Below, piece after piece: positions 43,682 through 51,964 of a DNA stretch of 64,000 nucleotides. This DNA is from Effrenium voratum. Taxonomy: Eukaryota > Sar > Dinophyceae > Suessiales > Symbiodiniaceae. Numbering within the stretch: position 1 is the stretch's first letter; each line of letters opens with the position of its first letter. The stretch lies in the NCBI GenBank assembly GCA_963377175.1, contig CAUJNA010001635.1, forward strand, positions 273,907 through 337,906, read 5' to 3'. The position numbers were made by a program, and so were the translations under genes. The notes below the pieces were generated by a model. The model was given only the letters and a program-made list of their open reading frames with translations. It was not told the DNA's origin and did no database searches.

Positions 43682-44497
43682 ATGATAATATTAACCAAAA
43701 AAAAAAACTGAAAAGAAAGAAGCAGAAATACAATGATAAATATGATGACGACAGTTTTACAATACATAACCTAACAAAACCAAACACACCAACAACAATA
43801 CAACCACCAAAATTGATGAAAAAGGGCACGCCGAGAGAATTTATTGACATTGCAACCAACACAGATACTATTGCTACAGCAACCAGACAGACTGACGAAA
43901 AGTTATACAATGATGCAAATCAACAATTAAATATGACATTTGAAGCGTTTAAGGTAAAGGAAAACCAAGACAATATGTTTAAAATAATGCTTAAACAACT
44001 TTTGGCGCAACACATACAAAAGAAATGAGCCAACAAGAACACAAGCAACACAAACCCTGAAAAACCAACGCGACGCAATGGTGTCAGCCTTTACTACAAT
44101 GCTCGACAACAACAAACCGCCAGAACAACCGCCAAAGAAACCACCAGACGAGGAGGACAGCGACGAAGAAGAAAAGAAGTTCAAACTGACAAAAATGGTA
44201 GAAATAATGCTACACAACGGCGCTACAGTAGCAGATATAATATTAAACTTATCACATAGCGCAATTGCAACAACTATAAATATCGCAGATTTAGTCAATC
44301 AGATAACAGCAGGGAATGCACAAGGTAGCAGTAGCAATTCATCAAATGAAGCTATTTGTGTTCATAGTTCTCCACCTATTACTGTTCATAGTTCTTCATC
44401 TGAAAGTCCAACAGAAATACCAGCACCAACTGAAGACGAAGAAGAAGACGGAGAAGAAAAACAAAAAGATAATTTTGAAAAATTAAAATCTAAGTAA
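43682..44497 (+). CDS. Viral protein with acidic C-terminus (two one-base shifts in A runs)
   Basis: The ATG at 43682 reads MIILTKKK into an 11-A run. One extra A gives LKRKKQKYNDKYDDDSFTIH and runs to ...MLKQLLAQHIQKK at 44028. A second one-base shift near 44020 leads to NQRDAMVSAFTTMLDNNKPP, a Pro/Glu/Asp-rich stretch, a helical part (MVEIMLHNGATVADIILNLS) and an acidic tail. About 270 residues joined. No family recognised. It lies in the structural gene cluster. Confidence 0.5.
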
Positions 44498-44507
44498 AAT
44501 ATATATA

Positions 44508-44654
44508 ATGGGTTCAAGTAAATCAAAACCAGTAGAAATTGATGATGAAGAGGCTATTAAAGTAATAAAACATATAGATGTAAATACGATAAGTGAAATG
44601 TCAAGAATTGATATTCTACAAATAAATTCATTGAAAGCAATAATAAATAAATAA
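44508..44654 (+). CDS. Small protein with Src-like N-myristoylation signal
   Basis: A 48-residue intact frame starting MGSSKSKPVEIDDEEAIKVI. Gly2 and Ser6 followed by lysine match the N-myristoyltransferase consensus, and the first eight residues match the N-terminus of Src-type kinases, which are myristoylated. The rest is an acidic turn and a helix (NTISEMSRIDILQINSLKAI). It would be membrane-associated, perhaps with an internal virion membrane or at budding sites. It starts 11 bp after the previous gene's stop, whose last codons overlap an ATCTAAG box. Confidence 0.65.
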   Translation: MGSSKSKPVEIDDEEAIKVIKHIDVNTISEMSRIDILQINSLKAIINK

Positions 44655-44765
44655 GAAAAAGTTAATGAATGTAAAAAAGATAAAATATATTATAAATTGC
44701 CTGCTCTCAATCTTTGTAGGTATTCATTATTCTAAATTGATAATATTAAAACATAATTAATATTA

Positions 44766-44999
44766 CTAATTGTTATCATAATCTGTCATTTCACTTTTGG
44801 ATAATTTTGCTGAGGCATTGCTACACATATCATCTATTAAATCTTCTTCATCAACAAAATTATTTTGAAATCTTAATAATTCCTCGTCTGTTGGTCGTCT
44901 TTTTAACACTTTATAAAGTTTATGTATCCAAGAATTAGTATGAAAATTATAATTACCTTTACGATACAATCCACCACATCTACATAGTTTCATTGGCAT
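44766..44999 (-). CDS. Small zinc-finger protein
   Basis: A 77-residue intact frame. LCRCGGLYRKGNYNFHTNSW then IH gives C-x-C-x(11)-H-x(5)-H, a short C2H2-like finger at the N-terminus. An acidic C-terminal half follows (NNFVDEEDLIDDMCSN). It lies convergent to the plus-strand cluster and 30 bp downstream of the ATPase, same strand. Confidence 0.65.
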   Translation of the reverse strand: MPMKLCRCGGLYRKGNYNFHTNSWIHKLYKVLKRRPTDEELLRFQNNFVDEEDLIDDMCSNASAKLSKSEMTDYDNN

Positions 45000-45029
45000 A
45001 TTATTATATTATATTAAATTAGAATATCT

Positions 45030-45794
45030 TTATTCATCATTTGTAATTTGAAATGCCTGTTCAAAATTGATATGAAACATTTTGTTAATGTCCTTTGAAT
45101 TCATATTCACGTAGAAAAAAGAATATGGAGCAAAATTAACGGCTTGATGGTACATATCTAATAATTGCTGTTTATCAACAATGGCACTATTTTCTTCAAT
45201 AAAACTCATTAATTCACTGGCATTTTTTAACCTAAAAATATATAATCAACTGGCATTTAAACGAATGATAGGCGCCAAATCATTGTATTTTTGTGTTGAA
45301 CAAATCACACTTACTGCATCGTGCCTGCCTCTTGTAAATACTCCATGTAATAATGTACTATATCTAACAAATTTAGGGTCGTCTGCGTGGTCATCTATAA
45401 CGATTAATATTGAATGTAGTTTCTTTATCTTTTTAGACTTCATATAGTTAATAATTTTCTTCTGTCTTTCGATTACATTTTCTAAATCTGCTGGATTATA
45501 ATTATCAAAATAAATTTGTTCTTTTTCATCATCCACGTGCAATTCATCCCTGATGTATTTTTTAACTTCTGTAATTGTAGGGTCGTTATGGACACTGGGG
45601 GAAAATATAAATATTCTTGCAAATGAATTTCTATAAACATTCAATCTTAAATCTTGAATAAGGACAGTCTTACCGCCTGTCGAAGAAGCAACTATAATAC
45701 TTCTAAATGGTAATTTTGGCACGTGGTCATATTTGGATTGCTTGAGTTCATATTCAGTTATGTTTATTGGTTTTATTATTGGAACATCTGTCAT
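45030..45794 (-). CDS. A32-like FtsK/HerA packaging ATPase (with in-frame insertion)
   Basis: It starts at 45794 (MTDVPIIKPINITEYELK). RSIIVASSTGGKTVLIQDL holds the Walker A (A-x4-GKT). ILIVIDDHADDPKF is the Walker B. TRGRHDAVSVICSTQKYNDL is the conserved RGRH...STQ region of viral genome-packaging ATPases. At 45246-45248 a TGA stops the frame, but the same frame continues afterwards to 45030 with NASELMSFIEENSAIVDKQQ. Around the stop a short near-repeat is visible (RLNAS, then stop, LYIF, RLKNAS). A 33-nt in-frame insertion, once removed, would leave about 243 residues, normal for this family. The enzyme drives DNA into the capsid. Confidence 0.88.
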
Positions 45795-45863
45795 AGTTGA
45801 TCTTAAAGATATATAGAAAATTATATTTACAAATTAACTTGTAATTAATATTAAATGGAACAT

Positions 45864-45943
45864 CATTTTTATGATATGCTGGTGGCGAATATCATAAAAA
45901 TGGAACAGGTTTTCCATTGCTTCAATCAATAAAGCATTGAAGC
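45864..45943. other. Two adjacent perfect hairpins in divergent intergenic region
   Basis: A 14-bp perfect stem (45864-45877 pairing with 45889-45902, loop GCTGGTGGCGA) is followed by an 8-bp stem (45919-45926 with 45936-45943). They lie between the divergent ATPase and plus-strand small genes. A 25-codon frame starting MEHHFYDMLV overlaps them but looks incidental. Could be a structured RNA, regulatory element or origin-like structure; the sequence alone does not decide. Confidence 0.55.
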
Positions 45944-46053
45944 TAATTAGTTTGATGCATTGTAAAGAAAACCCCAAGTGCTGTGCCCCACCAATATTCT
46001 ATTATGCATGAAAATAAAATAAGATTAACTAACTATTTTATCTTTCTATTTAT

Positions 46054-46161
46054 ATGAATAGGAGTTATTCAAATTATATTAATATAATAGATGAAGTAGA
46101 GAATATAGAACAAGTAATAATAACTGACAATAAAATTAAAAATGCTGTTATTATTCATTAG
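46054..46161 (+). CDS. Very small viral open frame
   Basis: A 35-residue frame, MNRSYSNYINIIDEVENIEQ..., acidic and Ile/Asn-rich, between the hairpins and the next gene. AT-rich DNA easily gives such a frame by chance, so support is weak. Confidence 0.25.
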   Translation: MNRSYSNYINIIDEVENIEQVIITDNKIKNAVIIH

Positions 46162-46223
46162 AAATACTTAAGCTAGGAATACACAATATATCAAAAATAA
46201 AAATTGTAAATATTAATATATAA

Positions 46224-46542
46224 ATGGGAAAAAAGAAAAAAGAGTAAAGGCAAAGAAAGACCAATGCCAGATATTGAAGCACGGAAAGAAACAGCAGAAA
46301 GGGTTAAATCACTGGGCGAAAGTAAGGCTATAAAATGTGATAAATGTAATCACGTAATGAATTTTAAAAATGAATTGACAGTAGATAAGAAAGGCGGAGT
46401 GAAGGTTAGTTGTATTCCTTGTATGTTTTCTTATAAAAGCTCAGATAAGGATTTGAATATTGAGAACAAAACAGGTGGCGATATGGTTGTTGAAACTAAT
46501 GAACATTTGATTAATGTTAGTTTTAACAGGGACTTAAGTTAG
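46224..46542 (+). CDS. Zinc-ribbon protein, shift in N-terminal A run
   Basis: The ATG at 46224 reads MGKKKKE and stops. A one-base change in the A run (about 46228-46240) connects to SKGKERPMPDIEARKETAER. The open part from 46264 has IKCDKCNHVMNF and KVSCIPCMFSY, two CxxC pairs about 28 residues apart that form a zinc ribbon. A short acidic tail follows. Possibly a transcription factor or small DNA-binding protein; unproven. Confidence 0.6.
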
Positions 46543-46622
46543 TATTTAAAGAGTAGATTTAGCCTAATTGCACTTTAAAAATATATAATTAAGTAAATAA
46601 TTATCTAACAAAATATATAGTA
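46541..46622 (+). promoter_or_regulatory. Candidate promoter with both recurring boxes
   Basis: TATTTAAAGAGTA (about 46541-46555) is followed by TTATCTAAC about 20 bp before the ATG at 46623. This is the one place where both motif classes occur in front of the same gene. Confidence 0.4.
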
Positions 46623-46943
46623 ATGTCTGAAAATGATAATTATACTATTAATGATTTAATGAATAAGATAACATTAATTGGTAAAAATATCAAACACTTA
46701 AATGATATGATTAAATCCATTGATGACAAAATGAAACCAGTTGAGCGCAATGAAGATAAAGAAAAAATCAAAAAGATATTTGAAAGCCGTGGCTTGGGTC
46801 GTCCGCAGGGCAGTTATGAAACAAAACAAAAGACATACTGTGAAATGTTGAATAGTAATAAAATCAAACAACCAAAGCAACAAACATTAGAGTTTTATAA
46901 AATTACAAAAAATGATGATGGAGTATATGTATTATTTGAATAA
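46623..46943 (+). CDS. Viral protein with coiled coil and GRPQGSY motif
   Basis: An intact 106-residue frame. The first half is a likely coiled coil (ITLIGKNIKHLNDMIKSIDD). The second has KIFESRGLGRPQGSYETKQK, where the GRP may insert into the minor groove like an AT-hook, and ends with FYKITKNDDGVYVLFE. No firm family. Tightly packed between neighbours. Confidence 0.65.
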   Translation: MSENDNYTINDLMNKITLIGKNIKHLNDMIKSIDDKMKPVERNEDKEKIKKIFESRGLGRPQGSYETKQKTYCEMLNSNKIKQPKQQTLEFYKITKNDDGVYVLFE

Positions 46944-46968
46944 TTAATATCTAAGTAATTCTAATAAT

Positions 46969-47579
46969 ATGAATTTATTAGAATTATTTAGCGGAACAAA
47001 AAGCGTCGGAACCATAGCAAAGTCGCTTGGATTTAATGTAATATCATTAGACTTGAAAAATGCTGATATCGACACTGATATTTTGGAGTGGGATTACAAA
47101 CAGTTTGACAGAAACCATTTTGATTTTATTTGGAGTAGTCCCCCATGCACTGAATATAGTGTAGCAAAAACTAGGGGAATTAGGAATATCGAATATGCAA
47201 ATAGTATTGTCTTAAAAACTATTGAGATTCTCAAATATTTCAATCCTAAATATGTTGTACTCGAAAATCCACAAACTGGATTATCAAAAATCGGGAGTTT
47301 ATGGATGAGTTTGATTTTAAAGATGTAGATTACTGTAAATATGGTTTTCAGTATAGAAAGAGGACTAGGCTATGGAATAACATTACAACTTGGAAACCTA
47401 GAGATTTATGTAAAAAGGATTGTGGCAACATCAGGAATAGTAAACATATTGAAACAGCACAACGGCTACCATCGGGCACCAAGGAAAAATGGGGAGACAA
47501 TCCAAAAATACATAAACAAGAAGACCTATATGAAATACCTAGCGAATTAATTTGTGAAATCTTAGTGAGTTTGAATTAG
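46969..47579 (+). CDS. C5 cytosine-specific DNA methyltransferase (one frameshift)
   Basis: MNLLELFSGTKSVG is motif I. IWSSPPCTEYS is motif IV with the catalytic cysteine, and KYVVLENPQTGL is motif VI. A one-base shift near 47295 leads to MDEFDFKDVDYCKYGFQYRK then RTRLW, motif VIII. The C-terminus includes a target-recognition-like part (KDCGNIRNSKHIETAQRLPS). At about 203 residues it is shorter than bacterial enzymes, like other virus-type C5 methyltransferases. It could methylate viral DNA; the host of dinoflagellate type would add its own modification systems, but that is speculation. An ATCTAAG box precedes the start by 20 bp. Confidence 0.87.
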
Positions 47580-47665
47580 GAGGAGTTCATCACAACATCC
47601 ACCATCATTGCATTCATTGCGGGGAAAGGCGGAGCCTTTTATAGGGAAAATGCACCACTCATGGC

Positions 47666-47751
47666 TTTGAGCGCTACCTCTCGTGGGTTTGAGTGCTACC
47701 TCTCGTGGGTTTGAGTGCTACCTCTCGTGGGTTTGAGTGCTACCTCTCGTG
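47666..47751 (+). repeat. 22-bp GC-rich tandem repeat, about 4 copies
   Basis: Units beginning TTTGAGTGCTACCTCTCGTG start at 47666, 47688, 47710 and 47732; the first differs at one base and the last is cut short. It is markedly GC-richer than the surrounding viral DNA and sits just inside the right inverted repeat, with no counterpart inside the left one. Confidence 0.92.
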
Positions 47752-47932
47752 AAATTGAGTAGTTTTATACTATGATTATAGCATTTATACCCTTATATGT
47801 TATAATTATAATGTAAGTATAGCGTTTTATATATTGAGGATAAAATCCTACAAGGAGCACCACGCCTACATTTTTTTCATAATTATAGGCTTGGATTTAC
47901 ACTTAAAGAGAGAACACCTATAGATAATAAGG

Positions 47933-48394
47933 ATGGAAATTGAAAGAAAGTATTGTAGCAAATGCATGTTCAATCAAAAAGCCGACAAGTTTGAAGAAGG
48001 GTTCAAGACTTGCAGTATATGTAGAGCAAAAAGTAAAAGACTCTACCACAACAACCCTGACAAATACAGAGAATGCAGAAGGGAAGATAGAAAGAACAAT
48101 CCTGAAAAATACCAAGAAAGGCAAAGAGAATACATGAAGGAATGCAAAACAAGAACGCATTACTGTCCATTATGTGATGTTGAATTGCAACTAAAAAGCA
48201 AAGCAAGACACGAGAAAACAGCATGGCATCAAGGAAACCTGAGAAGAAGCGAGAACCCTGAGGAGAAACTGCCAGAACCTGATGAAATCAAAATCATAGA
48301 TGGCAAAAAGCATTTTAGGTGCTTGACATGTAGAGCCAGTTTTCTACCGTATCAATGGGAGAAACACATAATGGAGAAGCATAGGGAAACTTAG
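47933..48394 (+). CDS. TIR-borne zinc-finger protein, intact copy
   Basis: 153 residues. N-terminal finger: RKYCSKCMFNQKADKF then FKTCSICRAKSK (C-x2-C...C-x2-C). Central charged repeat KYRECRREDRKNNPEKYQER. Second finger YCPLCDVELQLKSKARHEKT then AWH. C-terminal finger FRCLTCRASFLPYQWEKHIM then EKH (C-x2-C...H-x4-H). Three zinc fingers suggest nucleic-acid binding. A copy in each repeat doubles its dosage, and genes in terminal repeats are often early-acting. Family not named. The left copy is frameshifted. Confidence 0.8.
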   Translation: MEIERKYCSKCMFNQKADKFEEGFKTCSICRAKSKRLYHNNPDKYRECRREDRKNNPEKYQERQREYMKECKTRTHYCPLCDVELQLKSKARHEKTAWHQGNLRRSENPEEKLPEPDEIKIIDGKKHFRCLTCRASFLPYQWEKHIMEKHRET

Positions 48395-48400
48395 AGTGAT

Positions 48401-48430
48401 TGATACAATAATATGAACACTATTGTATCA
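48401..48430. terminator. Perfect 10-bp stem hairpin after TIR gene (right)
   Basis: TGATACAATA (48401-48410) pairs with TATTGTATCA (48421-48430) around a 10-base loop, right after the zinc-finger gene's stop codon. It is the mirror of 18515-18544. Confidence 0.6.
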
Positions 48431-48857
48431 TTTACTGATTAGGAGTGATGATAAACGTGATGAAACGAAGGAGGGGAGTGATGTTGTTGCTGTTCTATTT
48501 TTTGTCCGAGAAATGGACAAATCGTTTTTAGACAGTTCAAATAATTTTTGATGACAAATATGTTTGCAATATATTTTGCAAAATTTACTTATTGAAATGG
48601 ATGAGGTGAGGAGATTGAGGAAATGACATTTTGAAGGGTAGTTGGTGAAATGAATGAGGCGAGGAGGAAGGAGAAAAGGATGGCGAACATTTTGGAAAAA
48701 TGATGCGAAAAAAACGGATGAGATGGACAGAAAGGAAATGAAAGGAATGTAGAAAAATGATGAAAACGAATAAGGGTACAAGATGGAAGATGGAAAAAGT
48801 TGTAGGGGGGGGTGCATGTATGAAGCAATTTATTGCCAGGCGAGGCCCCCGACTACT

Positions 48858-48862
48858 AAAAC
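48858..48862. repeat. Target site duplication of the viral element, right copy (AAAAC)
   Basis: It directly follows the outer end of the right inverted repeat (GACTACT) and matches 18092-18096. Confidence 0.85.
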
Positions 48863-48878
48863 ACGTGGGCTTTTGAGA

Positions 48879-49657
48879 CGCAAACCCGCCCACGCACTCC
48901 ATCCCACGCCTGTGCAGGTGCCTGGCACATGATAAGCACACCCGCCCGCACACTCTGTCGCACGCCTGCGCACGCGTGCACACACACACACAAACACACA
49001 AACACACAAACACACAAACACACAAACACACAAACACACAAACACACAAACACACAAACACACAAACACACACAAACACACACAAACACACACAAACACA
49101 CAAACACACACAAACACACACACAACACACAAACACACAAACACACAAACACACACACACAAACACACAAACACACAAACACACAAACAAACACACAAAC
49201 ACACAAACACACAAACACACAACACACACAAACACACAAACACAACACAAACACACAAACACACAAAACACACAAACATGCAAACACGCAAACACACAAA
49301 CACACAAACACACAAACACACAAACACACAAACACACAAACACACAAACACACAAACACAAACACAAACACACAAACACAAACACAAACACAAACACAAA
49401 CACAAACAAACACACACAAACACACAAACACACAAACACACAAACACACAAACACACAAACACACAAACGACACAAACGACACAACCGACACAAACGACA
49501 CAAACACACAAACACACAAACGCACAAACACAAACGCAAACGCAAACACAAACACAAACACAAACACAAACACAAGCACAAACACAAACGCAAACGCAAA
49601 CGCAAACACAAACACAAACACAAACACAACACAAGCACAAACACAAGCACAAACACA

Positions 49658-49693
<36 letters not shown>

Positions 49694-49736
49694 CACACAC
49701 CCGTTCACGCACTCCGTCGCACACCTGCGCACAAGC
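48879..49736. repeat. (ACAAAC)n satellite framed by a GC-rich 40-bp unit
   Basis: About 700 bp of CACAAACA-type repeat (48976-49690), with variants CAAACG and CACAACAC. On its left side a GC-rich unit (CCCGCCCACGCACTCC...CACGCCTGTGCA) occurs twice, at about 48884 and 48942. A third diverged copy is on its right, at about 49698. Long Cys-Val/His-Thr frames here are repeat artefacts. Confidence 0.88.
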
Positions 49737-49739
49737 TAC

Positions 49740-51515
49740 TTTCTGGATATGTCATGCTCCTGCTTTGCTTTTTTGGGGCCAATCAACTGAGGAAATTATA
49801 TATTCCTGTTTGTGATGGGGTTTGTCGCGCCATTGAGTTGGTTTCTCGACTGCGGGGGATTTCTCAGAGCTGGTCCATTTGTCAAAACGGATCCCTTTCT
49901 GTCCATTTGCAAAGAACGTAGGACGCCACCAATCATTTGGAGGGGTCCTTCAATACAAACGTAGAACTTGGTTTTGCCCAGATCGAAATGCTCTCTTTCT
50001 TGAGCTCCAAAACGCTGGTAGGCGTGGCACTTTTTGTTTGAGCAAACCGTTTTGACATCAAACGTGGGCCGGGAGAATCTGACAGCGTGTTCACGTCTTT
50101 CGGTCTCTGCATCTGTAAATATATATCTGTATTTGTATCTCCACATCTAGTCTGTATCTGTGTCCGTCCGTCTCCCTCTGTCTGCTCGTGTAGTATGCAC
50201 GTATCATGCACATATAGCATAAAAACAAACGTAATGTGCATGCACACATCTAAAATATGTATATATATATATGTATATTAACACGTACGCAAGCATGTGT
50301 TCGATTAATTGCACAACTTCATAGTCACGTTTGTAGCATGCAGCATGAATAACATTGTCTCAGACCAACTTCCCGGAACCAAGAAGCCAGCATGTCTGTG
50401 GACACTCGGAAGTCGCCCACGATGTCTCCGTTGGCCTTTGCCACCATCACTCTCACCTCTGCCATGGCGCAAAAGCAGCCGGACGAGTACTTCCGCGAAA
50501 CACGAGCCGAAATTGGCTGCAGGGCAGGAGATGGCCATGGGTCAAAATCCAAATCGCACCCCCCAGTGAACATCCCAATCCCAACTAAAATAGACCAAAA
50601 TGGGTGGTGAATTCACCTACCCCAAAATGGTACCATTGGTAGATGTCCAAGCTGGGCCTCGAGCGGTTGGTGTCGCTGGCCCCTGATTTCGCTTGCAAAG
50701 GTCATCTCCGAGTAACTGGTTCGCTGGGGCTTGCCAAGGGGGAACTTTAATGGCTCATTGCACGCAACTGCTCAGGCCATAGGAATCTTTGGCGTATTCT
50801 ACCCGCTTTGGCCTCCAGGAGGGCACTGCGGCTTGTAGAGTGAACAGGTCCAACTTCAATCCCAACCAAACAATTAGACGCGCGGTACCCTCCAAAAACA
50901 AACATGGAACCTGAGACAAAGTCCTCAGAAAACCTTCGCGGGTTCTGTAGCAAGTTGTCTTGCATGTTGAGTCAAAGGCTGACCATAGGCTGACCATTGG
51001 AGGACGAGTCTCGGCTTGGACTGCACAATGAGCGATTCCACGAGACAATCTTCTGGACCTGGACAAACATCCAATCTTGTGTGTTTGGGGGAGCAGGTAG
51101 AGGGGTCGCAGGAACTCCATGTTCCAACGCCATGTCTCCTTGCAACCCTGTGACACCGGCAAAAAACGCGGCATGCAATCGAGACTTTCCCGGATCCCGA
51201 ATAGCAGACCACTCCTTCCATTTGCTTAGGTCCGCAAAACACAAATAACTATATGTCCAGTGCTAGATTCCCTTTGCAGCAAACAGAGGAGCATAAAAAC
51301 ACAAGTGCTAAGCAAATGACTCAAGGGATCATCTGGTAGACTCCTTCCGAATCTGGAGAACAAACAAAGAGCATCCATAGAACACAAGTCCTAAGCAAAT
51401 GGACGACTCTGCTCGCGACTGGAAAAGGCCCATTGGGCATCCGCGCCGGTGCGTGGCCCTGGCGCGCGGCGCGCTCCAACCACAAGGCCGCATCTACGGT
51501 CCTCCGAGAAGACCA
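49740..51515. other. Host flank, no recognisable gene
   Basis: Mixed host DNA with short overlapping open frames. No domain, tRNA or rRNA recognised. Confidence 0.5.
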
Positions 51516-51519
51516 CATG

Positions 51520-51960
51520 GGAGACAGACAGACAGACGAAAGAAAGAAAGGACGGAAGGACGAAACAAAACGAATACACGCAAATGAATTAATTGACAAA
51601 GCAAATACATGAAAAAGCAAATAAAGAAAGAGCAACATAAAGAGCGAAGTGTACAGAAAGAACTAGAGAGAGAGAGAGAAACAAGCAAATACTTAAGAAA
51701 CAGAGGAAACGAAACCAAAGCAAGGACGGCAGGCGAAAAGAAGGAACACACAGAAAACAAGACAAACAAACACACAGAGAGACAAACAAGCAAAATGAAC
51801 AATGACAATAAATGAATAAATAAAGAACGAAGCAAGAAACAAACAATCAAGATATATGCAGATCTTGAAATAGATAGTTGTAAATAAATAAGCACACAAA
51901 CAAACAAATAAATCAATAAAGAAAGAAAGAAAGAAAGAAAGACAGATAAAACTAGTAAAG
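51520..51960. repeat. Polypurine A/G-rich simple-sequence tract
   Basis: About 440 bp of irregular GACA, GAAA, AAAC and AAAT units on the plus strand. Open frames rich in Phe, Leu and Cys on the minus strand follow from composition. Confidence 0.75.
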
Positions 51961-51964
51961 CCAC

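Larger units (their letters stand above)
18097..48857. mobile_element. Integrated Polinton-like virus / virophage-type element
   Basis: A 30,761-bp AT-rich block bounded by about 1.06-kb terminal inverted repeats and a 5-bp direct duplication. It encodes the hallmark set of eukaryotic Polinton-like viruses: RVE integrase, major capsid protein, penton/minor-capsid-like protein and A32-like packaging ATPase. To these it adds a long replication protein with SF1 helicase, GIY-YIG nuclease, lipase, S74 fibre, C5 methyltransferase and several small zinc-finger proteins. I saw no adenovirus-type maturation protease. Base composition contrasts sharply with both the host flanks and the nested copia element. 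Many genes have one or more frameshifts, so this copy is probably defective. Without the copia insertion (8,105 bp plus 5-bp duplication) it would be about 22.65 kb, normal for Polinton-like viruses. Exact taxonomic placement needs a capsid tree. Confidence 0.93.
47793..48857 (-). repeat. Right terminal inverted repeat of the viral element
   Basis: The inner edge starts TTATATGTTATAATTATAAT and the outer edge ends CCCCCGACTACT. It is the inverse of 18097-19153. It carries the intact zinc-finger gene and the terminal hairpin. Confidence 0.93.

Noticed and set aside
45930..46010. Possible viral tRNA near the hairpins
   Set aside because: No T-arm consensus and no closing acceptor stem could be drawn.
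47666..47751. CRISPR-like array
   Set aside because: Units are directly adjacent without spacers, in a eukaryotic virus context. It is a plain tandem repeat.
18097..48857. Interpretation as a giant-virus fragment or a bacterial contaminant
   Set aside because: The inverted repeats, target duplication, nested eukaryotic copia element and Polinton-type capsid/integrase set identify a self-contained integrated element.
48585..49921. 300-380 residue Cys-Val and Asn-Thr-Gln frames
   Set aside because: Artefacts of the ACAAAC satellite. One also runs into the antisense of the viral repeat.
51494..51964. A 156-residue hydrophobic minus-strand frame as a membrane protein
   Set aside because: It is the complement of an A/G-rich simple repeat. 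Its Phe/Leu/Ser/Cys content follows from composition, and several phases are open.
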